From NCBI GenBank assembly GCA_960531495.1, contig OY482855.1, forward strand, positions 372,001-436,000: a stretch of DNA of 64,000 bases, read 5' to 3'. The stretch comes from Zeus faber. Lineage: Eukaryota; Chordata; Actinopteri; Zeiformes; Zeidae. The notes under the pieces are model-generated. The model was not told where the DNA came from. It saw nothing but the letters and a program-made list of their open reading frames with translations, and ran no database searches. Of the stretch, positions 12,601 through 27,800 are shown piece by piece; the stretch's first letter is position 1; each line of letters opens with the position of its first letter. A program made the position numbers and the translations under genes.

Positions 12601-14494
12601 TGTCAGACAGTTTCAATACAATGGTGAACTAGTATATGCTGCTAAAGTGTTGTTTTTCAAAAAGTTTTAGGCCCATGTAAAATGTATTTGTCGAGTTATG
12701 ATCATTTTCATCATTGTGTGCACATGTGGGAAAAAACGCATTTTCAGCCGATTTAAACGTCGAAAAGGGGAATTGGTTAAACGCTTCAGTCATTACTCTG
12801 TGTGACAGTGTCAGACAGTTTAAATACAATGGTGAACTAGTATATGCTGCTAAAGTGTTGTTTGTCAAACAGTTTTAGGCCCATGTAAAATGTATTTGTC
12901 GAGTTATGATTATTTTCATCATTGTGTGCACATGTGGGAAAAAACGCATTTTCAGCGGATTTAAACGTCGAAAAGGGGAATTGCTTAAACGCTTCAGTCA
13001 TTACTCTGTGTGACAGTGTCAGACAGTTGAAATACAATGGTGAACTAGTATATGCTGCTAAAGCGTTGTTTGTCAAACAGTTTTAGGCCCATACAACATG
13101 TATTTGTCGAGGTATGAGCATTTTCAGAACATTGGACGGTTTGCTGTCTTGCTGAATTAGAGAAACACCGAACCATTGTCTCTTCAGAGGTGAATGATTC
13201 AGAATGCTGCAGTACAGCATTGAAATTTAATTAATATGATGAACTATTATGTGCTTCCTAAGTTTTTCTCTCAGATTTCTATGCCCATCTAACATGTATT
13301 TCTGGAGTTATGATCATTTTCAGAACATTGGACGGTTTGCTGTCTAGCTGAATTAGAGAAACACCGAACCATTGTCTCTTCAGAGGTGAATGATTCAGAA
13401 TGCTGCAGTACAGCATAGAAATGTAATTAATATGATGAACTATTATGTGCTTCCTAAGTTTTTCTCTCAGATTTCTATGCCCATCTAACATGTATTTCTG
13501 GAGTTATGATCATTTTCATCATTGTGTGCACATGTGGGAAAAAAACGCATTTTCAGCCGATTTAAACGTCGAAAAGGGGAATTGGTTAAACGCTTCAGTC
13601 ATTACTCTGTGTGACAGTGTCAGACAGTTTAAATACAATGGTGAACTAGTATATGCTGCTAAAGCGTTGTTTGTCAAACAGTTTTAGGCCCATACAACAT
13701 GTATTTGTCGAGGTATGAGCATTTTCAGAACATTGGACGGTTTGCTGTCTAGCTGAATTAGAGAAACACCGAACCATTGTCTCTTCAGAGGTGAACGATT
13801 CAGAATGCTGCAGTACAGCATAGAAATTTTATTAATATGATGAACTATTATGTGCTTCCTAAGTTTTTCTCTCAGATTTCTATGCCCATCTAACATGTAT
13901 TTCTGGAGTTATGATCATTTTCAGAACTTGTGACGGTTTGCTGTCTAGCTGAATTAGAGAAACACCGAACCATTGTCTCTTCAGAGGTGAATGATTCAGA
14001 ATGCTGCAGTACAGCATAGAAATTTTATTAATATGATGAACTATAATGTGCCTCCTAAGTTTTTCCCTCAGATTTCTATGCCCATCTAACATGTATTTGT
14101 GGAGTTAGGATCATTTTCATCATTGTGTGCACATGTGGGAAAAAATGCATTTTCAGCCGATTTAAACGTCGAAAAGGGGAATTGGTTAAACGCTTCAGTC
14201 ATTACTCTGTGTGACAGTGTCAGACAGTTTAAATATAATGGTGAACTAGTATATACTGCTAAAGTGTTGTTTGTCAACCAGTTTTAGGCCCATCTAACAT
14301 GTATTTGTGGAGTTATGATCACTTTCATCATTGTGTGCACATGTGGGAAAAAACGCATTTTCAGCCGATTTAAACGTCGAAAAGGGGAATTGCTTAAACG
14401 CTTCAGTCATTACTCTGTGTGACAGTGTCAGACAGTTTAATTACAATGGTGAACTAGTATATGCTGCTAAAGCGTTGTTTGTCAAACAGTTTTA

Positions 14495-17400
14495 GGCCCA
14501 AACAACATGTATATGTCGAGGTATGAGCATTTTCAGAACATTGGACGGTTTGCTGTCTAGCTGAATTAGAGAAACACCGAACCATTGTCTCTTCAGAGGT
14601 GAATGATTCAGAATGCTGCAGTACAGCATAGAAATTGTATTAATATGATGAACTATTATGTGCTTCCTAAGTTTTTCTCTCAGATTTCTATGCCCATCTA
14701 ACATGTATTTCTGGAGTTATGATCATTTTCAGAACTTGTGACGGTTTGCTGTCTAACTGAATTAGAGAAACACCGAACCATTGTCTCTTCAGAGGTGAAT
14801 GATTCAGAATGCTGCAGTACAGCATAGAAATTTAATTAATATGATGAACTATTATGTGCTTCTTTAGTGTTTCTCACAGATTTCTAGGCCCATCTAACAT
14901 GTATTTGTGGAGTTATGATCAGTTTCATCATTGTGTGCACATGTGGGAAAAAATGCATTTTCAGCCGATTTAAACGTCGAAAAGGGGAATTGGTTAAACG
15001 CTTCAGTCATTCCTCTGTGTGACAGTGTCAGACAGTTTAAATACAATGGTGAACTAGTATATGCTGCTAAAGTGTTGTTTGTCAAACAGTTTTAGGCCCA
15101 TGTAAAATGTATTTGTCGAGTTATGATTATTTTCATCATTGTGTGCACATGTGGGAAAAAACGCATTTTCAGCCGATTTAAACGTCGAAAAGGGGAATTG
15201 GTTAAACGCTTCAGTCAATACTCAGTGTGACAGTGTCAGACAGTTTAAAGACAATGGTGAACTAGTATATGCTGCTAAAGTGTTGTTTGTCAACAAGATT
15301 TAGGCCCATCTTACATGTATTTATCGAGTTATGATCATTTTCATCATTATGTGTACATGTGGGAAAAAACGCATTTTCAGCCGATTTAAACGTCGAAAAG
15401 TGGAATTGCTTGAACGCTTCAGTCATTACTCTGTGTGACAGTGTCAGACAGTTTAAATACAATGGTGAACTAGTATATGCTTCTGAAGCGTTGTTTGTCA
15501 AACAGTTTTAGGCCCATACAACATGTATTTGTCGAGGTATGAGCATTCTCAGAACATTGGACGGTTTGCTGTCTTGCTGAATTAGAGAAACACCGAACCA
15601 TTGTCTCTTCAGAGGTGAATGATTCAGAATGCTGCAGTACAGCATTGAAATTTAATTAATATGATGAACTATTATGTGCTTCCTAAGTTTTTCTCTCAGA
15701 TTTCTATGCCCATCAAACATGTATTTCTGGAGTTATGATCATTTTCAGAACTTGTGACGGTTTGCTGTCTAGCTGAATTAGAGAAACACCGAACCATTGT
15801 CTCTTCAGAGGTGAATGATTCAGAATGCTGCAGTACAGCATAGAAATGTAATTAATATGATGAACTATTATGTGCTTCCTAAGTTTTTCTCTCAGATTTC
15901 TATGCCCATCTAACATGTATTTCTGGAGTTATGATCATTTTCATCATTGTGTGCACGTGGGAAAAAAACGCATTTTCAGCCGATTTAAACGTCGAAAAGG
16001 GGAATTGGTTAAACGCTTCAGTCATTACTCTGTGTGACAGTGTCAGACAGTTTAAATACAATGGTGAACTAGTATATGCTGCTAAAGTGTTGTTTGTCAA
16101 AAAGTTTTAGGCCCATGTAAAATGTATTTGTCGAGTTATGATCATTTTCATCATTGTGTGCACATGTGGGAAAAAACGCATTTTCAGCCGATTTAAACGT
16201 CGAAAAGGGGAATTGGTTAAACGCTTCAGTCATTACTCTGTGTGACAGTGTCAGACAGTTTAAATACAATGGTGAACTAGTATATGCTGCTAAAGCGTTG
16301 TTTGTCAAACAGTTTTAGGCCCATACAACATGTATTTGTCGAGGTATGAGCATTTTCAGAACATTGGACGGTTTGCTGTCTAGCTGAATTAGAGAAACAC
16401 CGAACCATTGTCTCTTCAGAGGTGAACGATTCAGAATGCTGCAGTACAGCATAGAAATTTTATTAATATGATGAACTATTATGTGCTTCCTAAGTTTTTC
16501 TCTCAGATTTCTATGCCCATCTAACATGTATTTGTGGAGTTAGGATCATTTTCATCATAGTGTGCACATGTGGGAAAAAACGCATTTTCAGCCGATTTAA
16601 ACGTCGAAAAGGGGAATTGGTTAAACGCTTCAGTCATAACTCTGTGTGACAGTGTCAGACAGTTTAAATACAATGGTGAACTAGTATATGCTGCTAAAGT
16701 GTTGTTTTTCAAAAAGTTTTAGGCCCATGTAAAATGTATTTGTCGAGTTATGATCATTTTCATCATTGTGTGCACATGTGGGAAAAAACGCATTTTCAGC
16801 CGATTTAAACGTCGAAAAGGGGAATTGGTTAAACGCTTCAGTCATTACTCTGTGTGACAGTGTCAGACAGTTTAAATACCATGGTGAACTAGTATATGCT
16901 GCTAAAGTGTTGTTTGTCAACCAGTTTTAGGCCCATCTAACATGTATTTGTCGAGTTATGATCATTTTCACCATTATGTGTACATGTGGGAAAAAACGCA
17001 TTTTCAGCCGATTTAAACCTCGAAAAGGGGAATTGCTTAAACGCTTCAGTCATTACTCTGTGTGACAGTGTCAGACAGTTTAAATACAATGGTGAACTAG
17101 TATATGCTGCTAAAGCGTTGTTTGTCAAACAGTTTTAGGCCCATACAACATGTATTTGTCGAGGTATGAGCATTTTCAGAACATTGGACGGTTTGCTGTC
17201 TAGCTGAAATAGAGAAACACCGAACCATTGTCTCTTCAGAGGTGAACGATTCAGAATGCTGCAGTACAGCATAGAAATTTTATTAATATGATGAACTATT
17301 ATGTGCTTCCTAAGTTTTTCTCTCAGATTTCTATGCCCATCTAACATGTATTTCTGGAGTTACGGTCATTTTCAGAACTTGTGACGGTTTGCTGTCTAGC

Positions 17401-19769
17401 TGAATTAGAGAAACACCGAACCATTGTCTCTTCAGAGGTGAATGATTCAGAATGCTGCAGTACAGCATAGAAATTTTATTAATATGATGAACTATAATGT
17501 GCTTCCTAAGTTTTTCTCTCAGATTTCTATGCCCATCTAACATGTATTTGTGGAGTTAGGATCATTTTCATCATTGTGTGCACATGTGGAAAAAACGCAT
17601 TTTCAGCCGATTTAAACGTCGAAAAGGGGAATTGGTTAAACGCTTCAGTCATTACTCTGTGTGACAGTGTCAGACAGTTTAAATACAATGGTGAACTAGT
17701 ATATGCTGCTAAAGTGTTGTTTGTCAACCAGTTTTAGGCCCATCTAACATGTATTTGTGGAGTTAGGATCATTTTCATCATAGTGTGCACATGTGGGAAA
17801 AAACGCATTTTCAGCCGATTTAAACGTCGAAAAGGGGAATTGCTTAAACGCTTCAGTCATAACTCTGTGTGACAGTGTCAGACAGTTTCAATACAATGGT
17901 GAACTAGTATATGCTGCTAAAGTGTTGTTTTTCAAAAAGTTTTAGGCCCATGTAAAATGTATTTGTCGAGTTATGATCATTTTCATCATTGTGTGCACAT
18001 GTGGGAAAAAACGCATTTTCAGCCGATTTAAACGTCGAAAAGGGGAATTGGTTAAACGCTTCAGTCATTACTCTGTGTGACAGTGTCAGACAGTTTAAAT
18101 ACAATGGTGAACTACTATATGCTGCTAAAGTGTTGTTTGTCAAACAGTTTTAGGCCCATGTAAAATGTATTTGTCGAGTTATGATTATTTTCATCATTGT
18201 GTGCACATGTGGGAAAAAACGCATTTTCAGCGGATTTAAACGTCGAAAAGGGGAATTGCTTAAACGCTTCAGTCATTACTCTGTGTGACAGTGTCAGACA
18301 GTTGAAATACAATGGTGAACTAGTATATGCTGCTAAAGCGTTGTTTGTCAAACAGTTTTAGGCCCATACAACATGTATTTGTCGAGGTATGAGCATTTTC
18401 AGAACATTGGACGGTTTGCTGTCTTGCTGAATTAGAGAAACACCGAACCATTGTCTCTTCAGAGGTGAATGATTCAGAATGCTGCAGTACAGCATTGAAA
18501 TTTAATTAATATGATGAACTATTATGTGCTTCCTAAGTTTTTCTCTCAGATTTCTATGCCCATCTAACATGTATTTCTGGAGTTATGATCATTTTCAGAA
18601 CATTGGACGGTTTGCTGTCTAGCTGAATTAGAGAAACACCGAACCATTGTCTCTTCAGAGGTGAATGATTCAGAATGCTGCAGTACAGCATAGAAATGTA
18701 ATTAATATGATGAACTATTATGTGCTTCCTAAGTTTTTCTCTCAGATTTCTATGCCCATCTAACATGTATTTCTGGAGTTATGATCATTTTCATCATTGT
18801 GTGCACATGTGGGAAAAAAACGCATTTTCAGCCGATTTAAACGTCGAAAAGGGGAATTGGTTAAACGCTTCAGTCATTACTCTGTGTGACAGTGTCAGAC
18901 AGTTTAAATACAATGGTGAACTAGTATATGCTGCTAAAGCGTTGTTTGTCAAACAGTTTTAGGCCCATACAACATGTATTTGTCGAGGTATGAGCATTTT
19001 CAGAACATTGGACGGTTTGCTGTCTAGCTGAATTAGAGAAACACCGAACCATTGTCTCTTCAGAGGTGAACGATTCAGAATGCTGCAGTACAGCATAGAA
19101 ATTTTATTAATATGATGAACTATTATGTGCTTCCTAAGTTTTTCTCTCAGATTTCTATGCCCATCTAACATGTATTTCTGGAGTTATGATCATTTTCAGA
19201 ACTTGTGACGGTTTGCTGTCTAGCTGAATTAGAGAAACACCGAACCATTGTCTCTTCAGAGGTGAATGATTCAGAATGCTGCAGTACAGCATAGAAATTT
19301 TATTAATATGATGAACTATAATGTGCCTCCTAAGTTTTTCCCTCAGATTTCTATGCCCATCTAACATGTATTTGTGGAGTTAGGATCATTTTCATCATTG
19401 TGTGCACATGTGGGAAAAAATGCATTTTCAGCCGATTTAAACGTCGAAAAGGGGAATTGGTTAAACGCTTCAGTCATTACTCTGTGTGACAGTGTCAGAC
19501 AGTTTAAATATAATGGTGAACTAGTATATACTGCTAAAGTGTTGTTTGTCAACCAGTTTTAGGCCCATCTAACATGTATTTGTGGAGTTATGATCACTTT
19601 CATCATTGTGTGCACATGTGGGAAAAAACGCATTTTCAGCCGATTTAAACGTCGAAAAGGGGAATTGCTTAAACGCTTCAGTCATTACTCTGTGTGACAG
19701 TGTCAGACAGTTTAAATACAATGGTGAACTAGTATATGCTGCTAAAGCGTTGTTTGTCAAACAGTTTTA
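14495..19769 (+). repeat. 5.28 kb tandem duplication, right copy
   Basis: Second copy (5,275 bp) of 9,218-14,494. Few differences were seen by eye: loss of two bases in GCACGTGGG near 15,955, TGAACTACTATATG near 18,112, and TTTAAATAC rather than TTTAATTAC in the last A. The low difference count implies a recent duplication or ongoing exchange. The pattern does not continue into a third copy after 19,770. Confidence 0.9.
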
Positions 19770-22700
19770 GGCCCATACAACATGTATTTGTCGAGGTATG
19801 AGCATTTTCAGAACATTGGACGGTTTGCTGTCTAGCTGAATTAGAGAAACACCGAACCATTGTCCCTTCAGAGGTGAATGATTCAGAATGCTGCAGTACA
19901 GCATTGAAATTTAATTAATATGATGAACTATTATGTGCTTCCTAAGTTTTTCTCTCAGATTTCTATGCCCATCTAACATGTATTTGTGGAGTTAGGATTA
20001 TTTTCATCATAGTGTGCACATGTGGGAAAAAACGCATTTTCAGCCGATTTAAACGTCGAAAAGGGGAATTGGTTAAACGCTTCAGTCATAACTCTGTGTG
20101 ACAGTGTCAGACAGTTTAAATACAATGGTGAACTAGTATATGCTGCTAAAGTGTTGTTTTTCAAAAAGTTTTAGGCCCATGTAAAATGTATTTGTCGAGT
20201 TATGATCATTTTCATCATTGTGTGCACATGTGGGAAAAAACGCATTTTCAGCCGATTTAAACGTCGAAAAGGGGAATTGGTTAAACGCTTCAGTCATAAC
20301 TCTGTGTGACAGTGTCAGACAGTTTAAATACAATGGTGAACTAGTATATGCTGCTAAAGTGTTGTTTGTCAAACAGTTTTAGGCCCATGTAAAATGTATT
20401 TGTGGAGTTATGATCATTTTCATCATTGTGTGCACATGTGGGAAAAAACGCATTTTCAGCCGATTTAAACGTCGAAAAATGGAATTGGTTAAACGCTTCA
20501 GTCATTACTCTGTGTGACAGTGTCTGACAGTTTAAATACAATGGTGAACTAGTATATGCTGCTAAAGTGTTTTTTTTCAAACAGTTTTAGGCCCATCTAA
20601 CATGTATTTGTGGAGTTATGATCATTTTCATCATTGTGTGCACATGTGGGAAAAAACGCATTTTCAGCCGATTTAAACGTCGAAAAGGGGAATTGGTTAA
20701 ACGCTTCAGTCATTACTCTGTGTGACAGTGTCAGACAGTTTAAATACCATGGTGAACTAGTATATGCTGCTAAAGTGTTGTTTGTCAACCAGTTTTAGGC
20801 CCATCTAACATGTATTTGTCGAGTTATGATCATTTTCACCATTATGTGTACATGTGGGAAAAAACGCATTTTCAGCCGATTTAAACGTCGAAAAGGGGAA
20901 TTGCTTAAACGCTTCAGTCATTACTCTGTGTGACAGTGTCAGACAGTTTAAATACAATGGTGAACTAGTATATGCTGCTAAAGCGTTGTTTGTCAAACAG
21001 TTTTAGGCCCATACAATATGTATTTGTCGAGGTATGAGCATTTTCAGACATTGGACGGTTTGCTGTCTTGCTGAATTAGAGAAACACCGAACCATTGTCT
21101 CTTCAGAGGTGAATGATTCAGAATGCTGCAGTACAGCATTGAAATTTAATTAATATGATGAACTATTATGTGCTTCCTAAGTTTTTCTCTCAGATTTCTA
21201 TGCCCATCTAACATGTATTTCTGGAGTTATGATCATTTTCAGAACTTGTGACGGTTTGCTGTCTAGCTGAATTAGAGAAACACCGAACCATTGTCTCTTC
21301 AGAGGTGAATGATTCAGAATGCTGCAGTACAGCATAGAAATTTTATTAATATGATGAACTATTATGTGCTTCCTAAGTTTTTCTTTCAGATTTCTATGCC
21401 CATCTAACATGTATTTGTGGAGTTAGGATCATTTTCATCATAGTGTGCACATGTGGGAAAAAACGCATTTTCAGCCGATTTAAACGTCGAAAAGGGGAAT
21501 TGGTTAAACGCTTCAGTCATTACTCTGTGTGACAGTGTCAGACAGTTTAAATACAATGGTGAACTAGTATATGCTGCTAAAGTGTTGTTTGTCAACCAGT
21601 TTTAGGCCCATCTAACATGTATTTGTCGAGTTATGATCATTTTCATCATTATGTGTACATGTGGGAAAAAACGCATTTTCAGCCGATTTAAACGTCGAAA
21701 AGGGGAATTGCTTAAACGCTTCAGTCATTACTCTGTGTGACGGTGTCAGACAGTTTAAATACAATGGTGAACTAGTATATGCTGCTAAAGTGTTGTTTGT
21801 CAAAAAGTTTTAGGCCCATGTAAAATGTATTTGTCGAGTTATGATCATTTTCATCATTGTGTGCACATGTGGGAAAAAACGCATTTTCAGCCGATTTAAA
21901 CGTCGAAAAGGGGAATTGGTTAAACGCTTCAGTCATAACTCTGTGTGACAGTGTCAGACAGTTTAAATACAATGGTGAACTAGTATATGCTGCTAAAGCG
22001 TTGTTTGTCAAAAGTTTTAGGCCCATACAACATGTATTTGTCGAGGTATGAGCATTTTCAGAACATTGGACGGTTTGCTGTCTAGCTGAATTAGAGAAAC
22101 ACCGAACCATTGTCTCTTCAGAGGTGAACGATTCAGAATGCTGCAGTACAGCATAGAAATTTTATTAATATGATGAACTATTATGTGCTTCCTAAGTTTT
22201 TCTCTCAGATTTCTAGGCCCATCTAACATGTATTTGTGGAGTTATGATCATTTTCATCATTGTGTGCACATGTGGGAAAAAACGCATTTTCAGCCGATTT
22301 AAACGTCGAAAAGGGGAATTGGTTAAACGCTTCAGTCATTACTCTGTGTGACAGTGTCAGACAGTTTAAATACAATGGTGAACTGGTATATGCTGCTAAA
22401 GTGTTGTTTGTCAAACAGTTTTAGGCCCATGTAAAATGTATTTGTCGAGTTATGATTATTTTCATCATTGTGTGCACATGTGGGAAAAAACGCATTTTCA
22501 GCCGATTTAAACGTCGAAAAGGGGAATTGGTTAAACGCTTCAGTCATTACTCTGTGTGACAGTGTCAGACAGTTTAAATACAATGGTGAACTAGTATATG
22601 CTGCTAAGGTGTTGTTTGTCAACCAGTTTTAGGCCCATCTAACATGTATTTGTCGAGTTATGGTCATTTTCATCATTATGTGCACATGTGGGAAAAAACG

Positions 22701-23035
22701 CATTTTCAGCTGATTTAAATGTCGAAAAGGGGATTTGCTTAAACGCATCAGTCATTACTCTGTGTGACAGTGTCAGACAGTTTAAATACAATGGTGAACT
22801 AGTATATGCTGCTAAAGCGTGGTTTGTCAAACAGTTTTAGGCCCATACAACATGTATTTGTCGAGGTATGAGCATTTTCAGAACATTGGACGGTTTGCTG
22901 TCTAGCTGAATTAGAGAAACACCGAACCATTGTCTCTTCAGAGGTGAATGATTCAGAATGCTGCAGTACAGCATTGAAATTTAATTAATATGATGAACTA
23001 TTATGTGCTTCCTAAGTTTTTCTCTCAGATTTCTA

Positions 23036-24871
23036 TGCCCATCTAACATGTATTTGTGGAGTTAGGATCATTTTCATCATAGTGTGCACATGTGGGAAAA
23101 AACGCATTTTCAGCCGATTTAAACGTCGAAAAGGGGAATTGGTTAAACGCTTCAGTCATTACTCTGTGTGACAGTGTCAGACAGTTTAAATACAATGGTG
23201 AACTAGTATATGCAGCTAAAGTGTTGTTTGTCAAACAGTTTTAGGCCCATGTAAAATGTATTTGTCGAGTTATGATCATTTTCATCATTGTGTGCACATG
23301 TGGGAAAAAACGCATTTTCAGCCGATTTAAACGTCGAAAAGGGGAATTGGTTAAACGCTTCAGTCATAACTCTGTGTGACAGTGTCAGACAGTTTAAATA
23401 CAATGGTGAACTAGTATATGCTGCTAAAGCGTTGTTTGTCAAACAGTTTTAGGCCCATACAACATGTATTTGTCGAGGTATGAGCATTTTCAGAACATTG
23501 GACGGTTTGCTGTCTAGCTGAATTAGAGAAACACCGAACCATTGTCTCTTCAGAGGTGAACGATTCAGAATGCTGCAGTACAGCATAGAAATTTTATTAA
23601 TATGATGAACTATTATGTGCTTCCTAAGTTTTTCTCTCAGATTTCTATGCCCATCTAACATGTATTTGTGGAGTTAGGATCATCCTCATCATAGTGTGCA
23701 CATGTGGGAAAAAACGCATTTTCAGCCGATTTAAACGTCGAAAAGGGGAATTGGTTAAACGCTTCAGTCATTACTCTGTGTGACATTGTCAGACAGTTTA
23801 AATACAATGGTGAACTAGTATATGCTGCTAAAGTGTTGTTTGTCAAACAGTTTTAGGCCCATGTAAAATGTATTTGTCGAGTTATGATCATTTTCATCAT
23901 TGTGTGCACATGTGGGAAAAAACGCATTTTCAGCCGATTTAAACGTCGAAAAGGGGAATTGGTTAAACGCTTCAGTCATAACTCTGTGTGACAGTGTCAG
24001 ACAGTTTAAATACAATGGTGAACTAGTATATGCTGCTAAAGCGTTGTTTGTCAAACAGTTTTAGGCCCAAACAACATGTATTTGTCGAGGTATGAGCATT
24101 TTCAGAACATTGGACGGTTTGCTGTCTAGCTGAATTAGAGAAACACCGAACCATTGTCTCTTCAGAGGTGAACGATTCAGAATGCTGCAGTACAGCATAG
24201 AAATTTTATTAATATGATGAACTATTATGTGCTTCCTAAGTTTTTCTCTCAGATTTCTATGCCCATCTAACATGTATTTGTGGAGTTAGGATCATCTTCA
24301 TCATAGTGTGCACATGTGGGAAAAAACGCATTTTCAGCCGATTTAAACGTCGAAAAGGGGAATTGGTTAAACGCTTCAGTCATTACTCTGTGTGACAGTG
24401 TCAGACAGTTTAAATACAATGGTGAACTAGTATATGCTGCTAAAGTGTTGTTTGTCAAACAGTTTTAGGCCCATGTAAAATGTATTTGTCGAGTTATGAT
24501 CATTTTCATCATTGTGTGCACATGTGGGAAAAAACGCATTTTCAGCCGATTTAAACGTCGAAAAGGGGAATTGGTTAAACGCTTCAGTCATAACTCTGTG
24601 TGACAGTGTCAGACAGTTTAAATACAATGGTGAACTAGTATATGCTGCTAAAGCGTTGTTTGTCAAACAGTTTTAGGCCCATACAACATGTATTTGTCGA
24701 GGTATGAGCATTTTCAGAACATTGGACGGTTTGCTGTCTAGCTGAATTAGAGAAACACCGAACCATTGTCTCTTCAGAGGTGAATGATTCAGAATGCTGC
24801 AGTACAGCATTGAAATTTAATTAATATGATGAACTATTATGTGCTTCCTAAGTTTTTCTCTCAGATTTCTA
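23036..24871 (+). repeat. 612 bp AAB trimer, three copies
   Basis: Three consecutive A-A-B units start at 23,036, 23,648 and 24,260 (208+208+196 = 612 bp). The first two B monomers share GGTGAACGATTC and GAAATTTTATTAATATG. The third B carries GGTGAATGATTC and CATTGAAATTTAATT, so the repeat unit changes within the last copy. Confidence 0.85.
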
Positions 24872-27800
24872 TGCCCATCTAACATGTATTTCTGGAGTTA
24901 TGATCATTTTCAGAACTTGTGACGGTTTGCTGTCTAGCTGAAATAGAGAAACACCGAACCATTGTCTCTTCAGCGGTGAATGATTCAGAATGCTGCAGTA
25001 CAGCATAGAAATTTAATTAATATGATGAACTATTATGTGCTTCTTAAGTGTTTCTCACAGATTTCTAGGCCCATCTAACATGTATTTGTGGAGTTATGAT
25101 CATTTTCATCATTGTTTGCACATGTGGGAAAAAACGCATTTTCAGCCGATTTAAACGTCGAAAAGGGGAATTGGTTAAACGCTTCAGTCATTACTCTGTG
25201 TGACAGTGTCAGACAGTTTAAATACAATGGTGAACTAGTATATGCTGCTAAAGTGTTGTTTGTCAAACAGTTTTAGGCCCATGTAAAATGTATTTGTCGA
25301 GTTATGATTATTTTCATCATTGTGTGCACATGTGGGAAAAAACGCATTTTCAGCCGATTTAAACGTCGAAAAGGGGAATTGGTTAAACGCTTCAGTCATT
25401 ACTCTGTGTGACAGTGTCAGACAGTTTAAATACAATGGTGAACTAGTATATGCTGCTAAGGTGTTGTTTGTCAACCAGTTTTAGGCCCAGCTAACATGTA
25501 TTTGTCGAGTTATGATCATTTTCATCATTATGTGTACATGTGGGAAAAAACGCATTTTCAGCCGATTTAAACGTCGAAAAGGGGAATTGCTTAAACGCTT
25601 CAGTCATTACTCTGTGTGACAGTGTCAGACAGTTTAAATACAATGGTGAACTAGTATATGCTGCTAAAGCGTTGTTTGTCAAACAGTTTTAGGCCCATAC
25701 AACATGTATTTGTCGAGGTATGAGCATTTTCAGAACATTGGACGGTTTGCTGTCTAGCTGAATTAGAGAAACACCGAACCATTGTCTCTTCAGAGGTGAA
25801 TGATTCAGAATGCTGCAGTACAGCATTGAAATTTAATTAATATGATGAACTACTATGTGCTTCCTAAGTTTTTCTCTCAGATTTCTATGCCCATCTAACA
25901 TGTATTTGTGGAGTTAGGATAATTTTCATGATAGTGTGCACATGTGGGAAAAAACGCATTTTCAGCCGATTTAAACGTCGAAAAGGGGAATTGGTTAAAC
26001 GCTTCAGTCATTACTCTGTGTGACAGTGTCAGACAGTTTAAATACAATGGTGAACCAGTATATGCTGCTAAAGCGTTGTTTGTCAAACAGTTTTAGGCCC
26101 ATACAACATGTATTTGTCGAGTTATGATTATTTTCATCATTGTGTGCACATGTGGGAAAAAACGCATTTTCAGCCGATTTAAACGTCGAAAAGGGGAATT
26201 GGTTAAACGCTTCAGTCATTACTCTGTGTGACAGTGTCAGACAGTTTAAATACAATGGTGAACCAGTATATGCTGCTAAAGCGTTGTTTGTCAACCAGTT
26301 TTAGGCCCATCTAACATGTATTTGTCGAGTTATGATCATTTTCATCATTATGTGTACATGTGGGAAAAAACGCATTTTCAGCCGATTTAAACGTCGAAAA
26401 GGGGAATTGCTTAAACGCTTCAGTCATTACTCTGTGTGACAGTGTCAGACAGTTTAAATACAATGGTGAACTAGTATATGCTGCTAAAGCGTTGTTTGTC
26501 AAACAGTTTTAGGCCCATACAACATGTATTTGTCGAGGTATGAGCATTTTCAGAACATTGGACGGTTTGCTGTCTAGCTGAATTAGAGAAACACCGAACC
26601 ATTGTCTCTTCAGAGGTGAATGATTCAGAATGCTGCAGTACAGCATAGAAATTTTATTAATATGATGAACTATTATGTGCTTCCTAAGTTTTTCTCTCAG
26701 ATTTCTATGCCCATCTAACATGTATTTCTGGAGTTATGATCATTTTCAGAACTTGTGACGGTTTGCTGTCTAACTGAATTAGAGAAACACCGAACCATTG
26801 TCTCTTCAGAGGTGAATGATTCAGAATGCTGCAGTACAGCATAGAAATTTAATTAATATGATGAACTATTATGTGCTTCTTTAGTGTTTCTCACAGATTT
26901 CTAGGCCCATCTAACATGTATTTGTGGAGTTATGATCAGTTTCATCATTGTGTGCACATGTGGGAAAAAATGCATTTTCAGCCGATTTAAACGTCGAAAA
27001 GGGGAATTGGTTAAACGCTTCAGTCAATACTCAGTGTGACAGTGTCAGACAGTTTAAAGACAATGGTGAACTAGTATATGCTGCTAAAGTGTTGTTTGTC
27101 AAACAGTTTTAGGCCCATGTAAAATGTATTTGTCGAGTTATGATTATTTTCATCATTGTGTGCACATGTGGGAAAAAACGCATTTTCAGCCGATTTAAAC
27201 GTCGAAAAGGGGAATTGGTTAAACGCTTCAGTCAATACTCAGTGTGACAGTGTCAGACAGTTTAAAGACAATGGTGAACTAGTATATGCTGCTAAAGTGT
27301 TGTTTGTCAACAAGATTTAGGCCCATCTTACATGTATTTATCGAGTTATGATCATTTTCATCATTATGTGTACATGTGGGAAAAAACGCATTTTCAGCGG
27401 ATTTAAACGTCGAAAAGGGGAATTGCTTGAACGCTTCAGTCATTACTCTGTGTGACAGTGTCAGACAGTTTAAATACAATGGTGAACTAGTATATGCTTC
27501 TGAAGCGTTGTTTGTCAAACAGTTTTAGGCCCATACAACATGTATTTGTCGAGGTATGATCATTTTCAGAACTTGTGACGGTTTGCTGTCTAACTGAATT
27601 AGAGAAACACCGAACCATTGTCTCTTCAGAGGTGAATGATTCAGAATGCTGCAGTACAGCATAGAAATTTAATTAATATGATGAACTATTATGTGCTTCT
27701 TAAGTGTTTCTCACAGATTTCTAGGCCCATCTAACATGTATTTGTGGAGTTATGATCATTCTCATCATTGTGTGCACATGTGGGAAAAAACGCACAGTCA

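Larger units (their letters stand above)
9218..14494 (+). repeat. 5.28 kb tandem duplication, left copy
   Basis: A 5,277 bp segment of about 26 monomers that recurs at 14,495. Private variants are shared in order: GATCAGTTTCATC in the A at 9,610, TCAATACTCAGTG in the A at 9,818, AAGTGGAATTGC in the A at 10,026, and AACCTCGAAAAGG in the A at 11,655. It starts and ends at B1 boundaries, so the duplication is in register with the monomers. Confidence 0.9.

Noticed and set aside
23036-24871. Treating every local A/B pattern as a separate HOR
   Set aside because: With only two monomer types, short patterns such as AAB recur by chance; I kept only those supported by shared private variants or exact offsets.
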